A stretch of DNA of 64,000 nucleotides, taken from contig NC_090744.1 of NCBI RefSeq assembly GCF_036898095.1, forward strand, positions 95,317,559-95,381,558, read 5' to 3'. Below the pieces are notes generated by a model that was given only the letters and a program-made list of their open reading frames with translations, made no database searches and was not told the DNA's origin. Position numbers and translations under genes: made by a program. How positions within the stretch are numbered: the stretch's first letter is position 1; each line of letters starts with the position of its first letter. The DNA is from Palaemon carinicauda. Lineage: Eukaryota > Arthropoda > Malacostraca > Decapoda > Palaemonidae. Below are positions 23,901 to 37,414 of the stretch, piece by piece.

Positions 23901-26900
23901 TTTGATTTCCAAATTTTACTTAACCTAGTTGTTGCCTAATTTGCTTCTTTCAATCTTTCATTAAACTTAAATTCGAAACATCCTGTATTAGAGATCATAG
24001 TTCCTAAGTGTTTTAATGATTCTACCTCATTAATACTTTCTCCTTCCAATGATATTTTATCTTCCATTGCATATTTTGTTCTCATCATCTCTGTCTTTCT
24101 TCTATTAATCTTGAGCCCAACCTCATGTGATATTTTATGCATTCCGGTAAGTAAGCTTTGTAAGTCCTGTGGTGTTCTGCTGAAAAGGACAGCATTGTCA
24201 GCATACTCTAGGGCTGCTGAAATCCTGTTACCAATCCAGTCCAATCCTTCTCCACCATTCTCTATCATTACAAAATCCATGAGAAGGATAAGCAACATAT
24301 GTGACAATACATTCCCTTGGAGTACTCCACTGTTCACTGGAAATTCATTTGATAGGACTCCACTAACATAAACTTTGCACTTGCTATGTTCATGTACAGA
24401 CTTAATCAAATTTTCATATTTAAGAGGAACTTGATAATAATGCAGGACTCTCCACAAAATTCGCCAGTGCCCGCTATCAAAGGGTTTTTCATACTCCACA
24501 AATGCCATCAAAAATGGATTTCTATATTTTACACATTGTTGTACCACATGTCTTAAAATGAAAATTTGGTCAGTACAACTTCTACCTTTTCTAAATCCTG
24601 CTTGTTCATCTCTCAGCTGTTTATCAGTCTTTCTCTCTAGTATTCTCTTTAGAATGAGCATACTGTACTATATACATTCATGACAACTGACGTAAGTGTG
24701 ATGCCTCTGTAATTATTGCAATTAGTCATATCTTTTTTTGCCATTTTCACAAACACTCCTAAATCCCATTCATCAGGTTTTGCCTCTCCACGCCACATTC
24801 TGCAAAATAATCTTGTAAATATTCTGGGATTCACTTAATTTTTGGCCAATATCATCTTGGTAGTTATTTCATTGTATCCAGGGGCTTTCCATCTCTTTAG
24901 TTTTTTTAGGATAGCTTCGACTTAAACACACTGAATTCATTCATGGGCACATCAAGGTCTTCCTCAGCCTCAGGTATATCAATCAAATGATTCCCTTCAT
25001 GTCTCCTATTCATTACCTCACTAAACTTTTCCATCCAACATTTGACTTATTTCATCTTCTGTTTTTATAACAGATCCATCTCTCTCTCTGATGGGTATAT
25101 GCTGCTGCTGCTTTGCCATAGTAGAGATTTCATTAATAATTCTGTGATCAATTCTTACACCATGGCCAGTTCCTGAATTCATAGCTTTGTCAGCCTCATC
25201 TGCTTTCATGTCTAAACATAAATTGTTTTTTCCTGCACTAACAAACCTTACGCTATTTATAGGGATTATTCTTTCAGCAAAGCTGAAATCTAGCCATAAG
25301 ACATTTTAGCAAAGTTGAACTAGTAGGGGGTAGGAGTGGGAGCCGGGGGTTCCCGGTCACTCCTCTTACACACACACACCCCTAAGGTTAAATAACAAAT
25401 TAAGTTATAAAAATTATATTGCATTAGTATAAAATAAACTTAATTGTTACATTTACCAATATTTATATTCAATATCTTTTACATCGCGTACATATTATTA
25501 TTATTACTATTACTATCCAAGCTACAACCCTAGTTGGAAAAGCAAGATGCTATAAGCCCAGGGGCTCCAACAGGGAAAAATAGCCTAGTGAGGAAAGGAA
25601 ATAAGGAAATAAATAAATGAAGAGAACAAATTAACAATAAATCATTCTAAAAAAAGTAACAACGTCAAAACAGACATGTCATATATAAACTATTAACAAC
25701 ATCGAAAACAAATATGTCATAAATAAACTATAAAAAGACTCATGTCCGCCTGGTCAACAAAAAAGCAGTTGCTCCAACTTTGAACTTTTGAAGTTCTACT
25801 GATTCAACTACCCGATTAGGAAGATCATTCCACAACTTGGTAACAGCTGGAATGAAACTTCTTGAGTACTGCGTAGTATTGAGCCTCATGATGGAGAAGG
25901 CCTGGCTATTAGAATTAACTGCCTGCCTAGTATTACGAACAGGATAGAATTGTCCAGGGAGATGGCTGTCAGCATCAACAGCTGATTCGTCTGTTATTGT
26001 AGTTATTGTTGTTCGATACGCATTTTAATAAGAAACTGGTCGAGAGTTCGTTGAACAGTTCTTTTTTTTAAGAACACAGATAGGGAGCAAAATCATATCA
26101 ACAATACTGTACTCTGTTAACTATATGTGAGCATAATCGTGGTACTGTCAGGACCTTGAAAACAGCTCACAACAAGACCAAAATAAAAACAATCGGTAAT
26201 TGCTGTTGTTAAAATACGTCTTGAATTGATAATAGAAAAGTACAAAAATTATTAAACGAAGTTCAGATGACATCGAAAACCAGGATTATTTTAGACATAT
26301 TTCAGTTTATGTACATTATGTTGTCGGCTAAAGCTACAGATCAGTTGACGAAATTGAATGACGTCTTAATTCCTGCCTACGATCGAACATAGATTTAAGC
26401 AAAGTAAAAGTTTATATTTTGTGTAGTATTTATTTGATTGATTGATTTGAGGTTATCCATATAAATAGCTACAGGTCTGTATTAGATAGGAAGGATACAA
26501 ATTACTTCTAAATTTTTAATTTTTTCGTGAATACAAACCTTTATCATTTGAAACTTCTAACAAGGTGGTAGTAGTTAGCTGGAAGATGGCCTGGTAAGCT
26601 CTGCCTACTCCCCAGGCTACTTAGCTTACTTCGCTTCCAGCCGCTGGATGGTAAAAACGTACTTCTGGCGTCCTTGTGTTTTCTTTTAGATGAACATGTT
26701 TTGAAGATTTGTGTTTATGGGATATTGAGGAAGAAGAAAATCTGAAGGTATTTCCTGATAACTGTAGGTGTGGGACAGTTTTCTGTGCAAACCTGCCGTA
26801 CTCATATTCTTGGTTGCTGTTTAATCCCTCACTAGTGTGGCCTTTTGACAACAACGTAATCCTAAGGAAATTGGAATTCCTCTGTCATCACTTGTTTGAC

Positions 26901-29900
26901 GAAGAAAGGAGATTTTGCTGTCTTCAGTGTCTTCCAGAAAGGTGCTAAGGACATATCACCTGGTTGTGCTGCCTCCTAATAAGTTCCTGTAGTCTATTTC
27001 CCCATGAGAGAGTCATCATTGGCTTGTATGACCCTGTAGAAGAACTTGAAGTTCCTCCTCTTCCTTTGCCTCATCTTAGAGAGTCTGCACTTGCATATGC
27101 ATGATAATAATAGTAATAATAATAATAATAATCAGCAATTTTTCATCTTCCTTTTTCAGGGAGGCTCCTCGCTCTTATGGGTGAAGGATATTGCTCAGCC
27201 CTCGATCCAAGTTTTCAAGTAGAACTTAGGCCTTGACTCTTCAAGAGAATCACCAATACTCATAAGATTATGAGTGTGGGACAATTTGGCCCTCCTAGGG
27301 AACTCAAAAGTTACATGGAACATATTTTAAGTCCTCAGGTCTCTCAAGTAGACCTCCCCCCTCGAGAATGGTATAGGTTGCCGTGTGTCACAAGTGCTGG
27401 AATTCTGAAGTGTAGAATGACTCCCTCACCATGGTTCAGGAGTTTGTTGCCAGGACCTAGAATCCAGCTGTTCACAACTTTGAGTCCTTCATCTCTTCCC
27501 TACAAGAACCAACTTACCTTCCTGTCCTGGAAGGACACTTTGACTCCTCCTAGAGCAACAGAAGGAATAAGAAGAGATCGAAGAATTTTTTTTTTCCCTG
27601 GCTTCATTGACTTTCAGAGGAGAAGGCGAAAGGAGCATCCTCGATTCAAGCTCACGAAGTCAGACATATTTCATCTATCCTAGCTGTCAGTAAGAACCTA
27701 TCAGTGGCAGGGTTTTTAAAGACAGGAAACTGGTGATGATAGATAACCTTTGCTGCCCATTTTACAGAAGCATACCCATAGGTCCATGAATGTTTATCTT
27801 TGCCAGGTGGTAGTTGCTCAACAGAATATGTAGCAAACCTAGCTCCTCCACGGGAAAAGAAACATCTTGTCTAAGAAAGCGGTCATATCGCAAGTCGAGT
27901 ATGGGTGGTAGGATCGACTTGTCCTTCCTTGGAGTGCAGCAGTCACTTTTATTTAATGGATTAGATGCTAGATGCAAGTAAGAAAAGTTTTGTGTAGAAT
28001 TATATACTCCCAGATAAAAGGGAGGACGAGCATATGTATGCAAACCCTTTTCTTTGAAATAATTAGAAAAGGTTGGTGGCTAATGCACCAGCCACCCATT
28101 GAGATACTACCGTCAGAGTGTTATTGGTTCCTTTAACTAGCAAGAGACTGCTACATTGGATTCCTCTCTAGTTACGGCTCATTTTGCCTTTGCTTACACA
28201 TACCCCAAATAGTCTGGCATATTCTTTACACTTTCTCCTCTGTCCTCATACACCTGACAACACTGAGATTACCAAACAATTCTTCTTCATCCAACGGGTT
28301 ACTACACTGTAATTGTTCAGTGGCCACTCTCCTCTTGGCAAGGGTAGAAGAGACTTTTTAGCTATGGTAAGCAGCTCTTAATATTTTTATTATTAATTCC
28401 TAGTTGGAAAAGCAGAATACTATAAGCTCAGGGGCCCCAACAGGGAAAATAGCCCAGTGAGGAAAGGAAACCAGGAAAAATAAAATATTTTAAGGACAGT
28501 AACAACATTAAAATAAATAATTCCTAAATAAACTATAAATACTTTAACAAAACAAGAGGAAGAGACATTAGATAGAATAGTGTGCCCGAGTGTACCCTCA
28601 AGCAAGAGAACTCTAATCCAAGACAGTGAAAGGCCATGGTACAGAGGCTGTGGCACTACCCAAGACTAGAGAACAGTGGTTTGATTTTGGAGTGTCCTTC
28701 TCCTAGAAGAGCTGCTTACCATAGCTAAAGAGTCTCTTCAAAGTTACCAAGAGGAAAGTAGGGGAAGGACTCTCCAAAATCATACCATTGTTCTCTAGCC
28801 TTGGGTAGTGCCATAGCCTCTGTACCATGGTCTTCCACTGTCGTGGGTTAGAGTTCTCTTGCTTGAGCACACTGTTCTATCTTATTTCTCTTCCTCTTGT
28901 TTTTATAGTTTATATATGATGGATTTATTTGAATGTCACTGTTCTTAAAATATTTATTTTAATTGTTAATTACTTCTCATGTTGTTTCCTTATTTCCTTT
29001 CCTCACTCGGCCATTTTCCTTGTTGGAGCCCTCGGGCTTATAGCATTCTGCTTTTCCATATAGGGTTGTAGCTTAGCAAGTAATAATAATAATTGTCAAG
29101 AGCAGAAGAGATTAGAAGGAATCTAAGTACAGTATGTTTTCTTTAGTGGTGTAAATTCTCATAAATGCATTCTCATTTCTTTAAGTGGAGTAATGCCAAC
29201 TAGTTATCAAAACAAAAATATATTTTCTTAAATAGGAAATATTGTTCTGTAGATCACTGTAGGTAATAGGCACTTGTTGAATATGTGTATAATTTTAAAA
29301 AAATATATACAGTATAAATAAAAACAGAAAATGACTGTAGAACGATAACATGATTTTGAGATATTTTTCCCACCTGATTTAGTCCATATAAAAGATTGGT
29401 TAATCCTGCCTTGTAAGTAAGGAAAGCTGAGAAATTAAAATTTTAATTTGGCTAATAATGATACAGTATATTTATATCTAGTGCACATAACTATACCACT
29501 GGGCATTGAGTAGACACTTCTTAACCCTTTTACCCCCTAAGGACGTACTGGTACGTTTCACAAAAGCCATCCCTTTACCCCCATGGACGTACCCTTGCAA
29601 AAAAATGCTATAAATTTTTTTTTGAATTTTTGGTAATTTTTTTTTTTGAGAAAATTCAGGCATTTTCCAAGAGAATGAGACCAACCAGACCTCTCTATGA
29701 CAAACATTAAGGCTGTTAGAGCAATTTAAAAAAAAATATATTGCAAAATGTGCTGGGAAAAAAATAATCTCCTGGGGGTTGAGGGTTGGAATTTTCCAAA
29801 TAGCCTGAGGGTAAAAGGGTTAAATGTATGGCAAGGGTTACATACGGTATTGTATAGTGTACCCGTTGGCTTATTGAAACCCAAACATTTTTCATCCAGT

Positions 29901-32900
29901 GAATGGTTCAGTTATTAGCTAAAGGCAGATTATAACATACTAAATATTAAAATGCATTGAAATGATAATTTACTTTAATGTACAGAACATGTAAATGATT
30001 AGGTTGTATTTAATTCTTGCAGATAAAGGACCAACAATAGATTTTACACCAGAAAAAACTAAAACCCGAAAGTCATCAAAGAAGAGCACAGCTAGTGATG
30101 ATTCAGTATTGATTATTCACGAGTCTGATGATACTAAGGAAATGGTTTTCACTAGTGAAATGGACAGAGACCAGAATGTCGACAATGTTGGTAAGTACAT
30201 GAATTAAATTTTTGTAATGTTTGCAAGTGTTCTAAAGAATTGCCATTCATACTTGGCCCAAATTCATATGGCCGAGTTCCCCAGACCTGGGCAAGTTATA
30301 GGTATGTTTATAATTGATGCCTTTAAATATTTTTTTTTAACACTGGTAGCCTTATGAACTGTTTCAGACTTCTAATTAGATACTGTAAAAGCCACTTAGG
30401 ATCAGGTCTGATCCTTTATAGCATCGTTAATTTTCTTGATGGAGATTCTACCAAAGTATGTTCAGGTTATGAAATCCGATGGTAGGAAATTACCGGAATA
30501 CTCGCTACAAGTGTTGAATTTTAGATTTTTTAATTGTTCAGCTTACCTATGGGTCTCAGTGGTGGGTAACCAATGGCAGATTTGATTGCCTTGCTTTGAT
30601 ATTTTATCATGATTAACCCCTTCGGTACAAGGCAGCAGTCCCCACTCAGTAGCTGTATACGAGAATTGTGACTCTTGGATATATTTTTATTCTTCTTCTT
30701 CTTCTTTGTCTACATCTTTTCCAACTTCTATGTGGGGTCGATGTTTTTGGTCAGCTTTCTCCATCTACCTCTGTCCAACACCTCATCACCGGTTAATCCC
30801 TTTGATCGAAGGTCATGCTTAGTTTTTATATTAGCATTTTTATTTTGTTATTACCAAGTGATTATTAATAATTCCACGATAGATAGCCTTCAAAATATAT
30901 ATAAAACAACTACTGTCATTAATGAAATATTTCACTTTTTAAAGAAATGATTAAAAAATATCTATTGCCTTTGACATAAAATGTCTGCAATAATGTATAA
31001 TTATGAGGCATACGATAAAAAAAACTTGTCTACTGATGAGAGAGAGAGAGACAGAGAGAAAAAAATGAGTCGTAGATTTCTGTTTTATATAATTTTCTCT
31101 AAATAATGGTAAAGTACTGTTATGTGTGAAAAATAAAAAGAAAACTTCTGTTTTTCTGTAATAAGTCTACTGTACCACACTTAGCCGTCGGAAGATATAA
31201 AACTTCCTGACAGTAATAATGGACTTTACGTTATACAGATGTAATGAAAAGATCCATTTGTTTCGTTTGACACAAGAAGTATTCTATAATTTGTAATTAT
31301 AAGGTACGGTAAAACACTGTGATGTTGTGTAAAAAACTTATATATTATTTGAAGTAGTCTATGTTATTCCGGAATAATTCCATGATATATAGTTGTCAAA
31401 AGATATAAAACTACCCGACAGTAGTAATGGGCTTTGTTATACACAAATATAATGATAATATTCGTTTGTTTCCTTTGACACAAGACGTATTCTGTAATGT
31501 ATACAGTAATTTATAAGGTATGTACACGATAAAAAAAAACTGATGATAGAAGATACATATTTCTGCAAGAGTGAGAGATGTAATATTTAGTTCATTAGAC
31601 TTGAGATTTGTTCATTTGTCTGTCGTTCTACCATACGTGTCACTGCCACTAACTCACTATGAACACTATGACATCGAAAAACAATAAAATAGGCCTTACA
31701 TAATAATTGATAAGGACTAGAATCGCAAGTATTTCGGTTGGTGTTAGGATGAGATGTTATGGTCTCCAATGTCTCCAAGTTGGGGGTGTTAGGGGGGTTT
31801 TGAGTAATGCCTCGAGTAGGGAATGTCATCATTGGCTAGAGGGAGTGATGTGATTATTGTATAGTAACAAAATAGCTCTTAAATATTCAGAAATAAAGTC
31901 TAGAATCCCCAAAACTCTGTGGGTTGGCTGAAGACTGGAGGAGGAGGGGCTAATATTAGGGAGAGGAGAATATTTAATGAAATTCCCTGAGTGTGAACTT
32001 AGTGTGATGTATAACAATGTGCTATACTCTTTCGTAGCTTAGCTTGTAATAATGATAATGAAGATATCGTATCCAGACGTCATGGTTAGTATTACCAGTC
32101 ATGTTTTGATGTATCCCGATGTCATCGTAGCAAAGGGGTTAATCATCGAATGCAAAGATTGTTAGTTTCAAAATCTTTGCATCCAAAGATCTAGTCCATA
32201 TAAATAGCTACATTACCAGTGCAGTGAACATTCTTTGGTGGTGTATACAACACACAAGCAGAGTAATGTCCAGATATGAATAAAGTTAAAAGTTCACATT
32301 GCCATTTCCAAAATTGTAGTTATGTGATGATATTAAATATAGACTCAATGACGGATGAGAAAATATTTTTATCTAATCTTCACCTCACTTCTCTTAACAT
32401 ATGCTTTATTATTGTCTCAAATTTTGCCTTTATCTTTTTCTCAGCTAAGTAAAAGCAGGCAAGTTTTATTTACACCTGTTGCAGGGATGGTCGAGATCTT
32501 GTGAAGTATTAGCTTTCTGTCTTGTGCTAGTGAAATGTTTTATAATTTTAATAAATATTTATTTTTTGCTTATCTTTTCTCTTATTTACCCAAGTAGTTA
32601 TACACCAGGCTCCATGTTTTTAGATGATCAACTCAACTACAGTACATCTAGGCTATGCTGTACTTGAATTCAGTTTTCACTGTTTACTCAAAACAAATAA
32701 CACCCATTTTGCTGCTTCAAATGTACAAATAATTTCTTTTTACTCAAAACTCCATCCCTACCCATATCTACCTGTACTGTCTTTTCACCTACCTAGTTGT
32801 CAAGGTGGGAGAGAATTCCATTCAGTAGACTAGGTTCCGCCACTTGGTTATGTCACTCTAAGTAATTTTACTTCATACTGAATTTGAATTCATTTTGGTA

Positions 32901-35900
32901 CTCCTCAAATAAAGCATTTGTAAAGTAATGGTCTGTATTTAAAAAAAAATATAAGGTATTTATAGTAATAAGTTGTTTCATAAACTAGTAAGATTCATAT
33001 CTTTTTGTTTCTATGAAGATTGTTATATTGATCTTGTGGTTTTGAACATCTTGCAGAGAGCCCAGAGATAGCTCTGAAACTATTGGATGCGGGCAAAACA
33101 GTGAAACGTCTTCGTCGAAGTAGTTTATTGAAAAAGTCCATGATCTCTCAGGGTAAGAAATTCAAAATGCCCAGACGGTCAATCAGTTCACTGAAGTTAT
33201 ACTCAGAGCCATCAGAAGCACCAGGTGAGTTGTAGTTCAATTTACTTTGAATCCCTGTACTTCGTTGGGCTATGATTGATCTCCATATCTTATAAATCCA
33301 TGATTTAATTTTAATCGATGCAAAAAGCACCAAGTTACAAGACCATTCAAGGCTTTTAATCTAATTTAGGAATTCCTGGAGTTTTACTTTCGTAGTTTTT
33401 CCTTTGTTCTCTTTCAATTTTAGATTAAATTTAGTATAGTACTGTACAGTAATCGGAGTGTGACTCATAGAAAGCATGATGACTGATAAGACTAAATGAT
33501 CAGAGCCCAACACTGCAGGTGAAAATTTTGTGGGTTTTGGATTTTGTTTCCCCTGTGTTTTGTTATGACTTGGTTTTTAACTGTTTGTTGGAGTGCATGA
33601 TGAATGGGGATTGATTGTACTGTATTCTGTTAGTTCATTTGAGATGCTGATTTGTTTTTCTTGGACTTTAGTGATCTGGATGAATACAATGGTTATCTGT
33701 TGCTTGGCTTTATTTTAGGTAGTAAGCTCGTGTGGACATATACTAGCAAATGTGGAGTAACTAACTATGGTAGTTACTTTTAATCATTCTATTAATTACA
33801 CTATTTCTATGAACCTCCCTTGATGTTTATATTCTCTGGAAGCTCAGTTTTATCTTCATTTACACCTCAAATTTAAGAAAATCCCATTTTCTTTCTCCAA
33901 TAAACTTATGCCCTTAGTAAAGTAATGAGCCAGTATAGTGGTAAATGGCAATGACCAATGACTTGAGCAAACATTGTTTAAATTTTATTTTTAGTGGTGT
34001 CTAATTTTGTCAGTAATTACTGCATAGATTGCTTAAGCAAATTGTTATTAGGCAATCATGAGTCACATTCTCTTTGTCTCTCTTGTTGGATAGTTTTGGG
34101 GAAAAATATGTTTTTCTGGTTGCGGACCAAATTTAAAGCTCAAATCTTAAAAGGAAATTTCCTTTTAGTTCTGGGGAAAATCCAGAGAAGACTAACCTTG
34201 TTGATTATAGTGGGCATGATAAAGGTAATAACGCCAGCACCGAACTTCATACGGCACATAACCCGAAAAGTGCAGCAATGTCATTTTACACCAGTCTGGT
34301 GGTGTGGCTATCTTGACAAAAATGCAATTCTTCAGAATCTAATGCATACCATCACCGCCTTTGTACTAACTTCGAGCATATATCCAAATATTTCATCCTC
34401 TACCACTTTGTTATTTCGTTACAAATCATCACAGTTAACTTTATAATTGCGCCATGGCATATCACCCCAGGAATAATGGGTGCGGAGGCTCCACGGATAG
34501 TGGGTCGGTGTGGAGCACTGGCCTATAGGGGATAGTGTGTTTTGACTTGCTGCACTCCTTGTTATGATTTTTTAGGCTATTTTTTAAAAGTAATCATCAC
34601 AACCTATCATGTTTATTGTCTTGTGTACTGATAATAAAGATTCCTTTATATTTTACAATACTATCTTATAGAATCTTAACTATTTGCAAAAATATTAATA
34701 GTGTTCATAGTTGTTATAGAACATTTACTGTTTACTGCCTTTATATTTTTTTTTTTTAGATCTTTCTATATCTATTCATAAAGTAACTCATTACCTTTGC
34801 TATTATTGTAAATTTAGTTAAAATGACATAACACATTTAGAAAGAATATATCATTTTTACTTAAAAGTTCAATAAGCAAATATTAGTATATTTGAAGGAA
34901 CAAAGTGATTAGAAATGATGTAATATCCTAGTCATTTACAAACTTATAAAATATTTATTACAAAGAAAATAATATATAAAAAAAAACAAGCGGAAGAGAA
35001 ATAAGATAGAACAGCATCCCCAAGTGTACCCTCAAGCAAGAGAACTCTAATCCAAATTAGTGGAAGGCCATGGTACAAAGGCTCTGTCACTACCCAAGAC
35101 TAGAGACCAAAGGTTTGATTTTGGTGTGTCCTTCTCCATATCTAGTCTCTTCTACCCTTACTAAGATGAAAGTAGTCACTGAACAATTACAGTGCAGTGG
35201 TTAACCCCTTGAGCAAGGAAGAATTGTTTGGTAATCTCAGTGTTGTTACTTGTTTAAGGACAGAGGAGGATGTGGAAAGAATAGGCCAGCAATGTGAGAA
35301 TCACGGGAGGTTCGTGGAAGTAAATGAAATTCTAATAATAAAATTTATTTCTATAATTTTTCTTATTCATATACATGTTAACCCCCTCCCACACTGACAT
35401 GGTGTCAAGAGGATAGGAAAATTTTTTGACTTGGAGACTTAAGACAGAGACAGCCATTGGTTATTGCCGTTAACCACTAGATTGTTGTATTACTTTACTA
35501 AAGGCATTGAAAGGAAAGAAAACAGGAAAATTTTTAGTTTCAAGGGTAAATGCCAATAAAACAGCTTCCAGAGAAAGGCAATATGAATATTAGGCTAATA
35601 CAGTTTAGAAATAAATATAAAAAAACTGGTTTCCAACACAATTCTTGATTTCTTATAAAGCCTTATTGTAACATACGCATGTGGTGATGATACAGTATTT
35701 TAAAGGTGTACAACCTGTTTAAGACTTGCCCCAAGAACTGGTGAAGTTGAAGAGTGCATTCATAAAAAAAGTTTTATAACTATAAACCATTCGTTTGCTA
35801 ATGGTTATGATTATTTTTAGAACTTTGGTTTAATGAAGTTATGGCTGGAGGGAAAACTTCAGACAGGAAGTTAGGAAAATGATGGATTTAAACCAACAAA

Positions 35901-37220
35901 AAATATATTTAAAGTGAAATTAAATCATTAGTTTCCAAGAAAAAATTGTTGGGAAAGTAAGAGTATTTTAGGTGGAATGCCCCATAAAGCATATCATTTC
36001 TAGCGGGACGTAACTTGGCATACTGCTGGCTGTTATAAAAGTAAAATCTATCTATTCAGCAATTAGTTGCATTGCTTGGCCTTGGTATTTTGTTTTTCAC
36101 AAACTTTCACTGAATTTAACTGCTGTTACTGCTAACAGTTTGCATTATGCTATTCAAAGCTAACAGTAGTAAGAGTTCTTTGCTGGTCAAAATTTACAGG
36201 CGACCTCTTCCTATTTAACTGTTCAACTTGACTTGCCTTCCTCCAATTTTTACATAATAACTTTACAAATTCTTTTGAGCCAGCTCCATGACAATCTATA
36301 AACATAACCAAGTGATCTGGTTATACTATAGAAATAAAATTTTGGAGCATCTGATCAATAGTAGAAATAAGTGATGAAAGAAAGAAGCTGAAAGATAGCA
36401 GTTGGTGTTTATCCATAATTTTTGGCGGCATTACACTTGTCCTTTTTATGCTATGTCCATGCTTGTTACCATTTTGACTAAATCTCCTCCCCACACCATC
36501 ACAATGTCTGAACCATCTCGATCTTTGAGCTCTTCTCCAGCCTCTGGTCATCACATCTTAGCAGCAACTAACTAATTTTCAATATGATCTTCCAGTGCAT
36601 TCCTGCCATGAAGCTCCACATTTTGTAATAAAATCTCTTCAAAACTTCTTAATTTCTTTGCAAGTGCATAAAATATACCAGCCTCATACATGTCACAAAT
36701 TTTGATAGGATACAGTATTCTTACTTATCAGTAATCAGGCAGTTGCTTTTTCATTTTATGATCTCTTAACCCTTTTACCCCCAGGCTATTTGGAAATTTC
36801 CAACCCTTAATCCCCAGGGGGTTATTTATTTCCCAGCACATTTTGCAGTCTATTTTTTTAAAATTGTTCTAACAGCCTTAATTTTTGTCATAGAGAGGTC
36901 AGGTTGGTCTCATTCTCTTGGAAAATGCCTGAATTTTCTCAAAAAATTATCAAAAATATGAAAAAAAAAATTTATATAGCATTTTTTTGCAAGGACGTAT
37001 CGGTACGTCCATGGGGGTAAAGAGATGGCTTTTGTGAAACGTACCAGTACGTCCTTTGGGGGTAAAAGGGTTAATATCAACTCCTGTATCCAACATATTG
37101 GCATTCAACTACAGTATTTACAGAATCTTTTGTAACACCAGCTGTTATACAGAGCATTCCATAGCATCAAGTCTGTTCCCGTCTGAACTTAATTTTCTTT
37201 TATAATATCCATTAACTATG

Positions 37221-37293
<73 letters not shown>

Positions 37294-37350
37294 GTATGTA
37301 TGTATGTATATATATATCTGTGTATGTATGTATGTATGTATGTATGTATG

Positions 37351-37414
<64 letters not shown>

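Noticed and set aside
33994..34446. 150-codon open frame in the exon I-J intron
   Set aside because: No recognisable motif, no in-phase splice sites joining it to neighbours and composition like the surrounding AT-rich intron.
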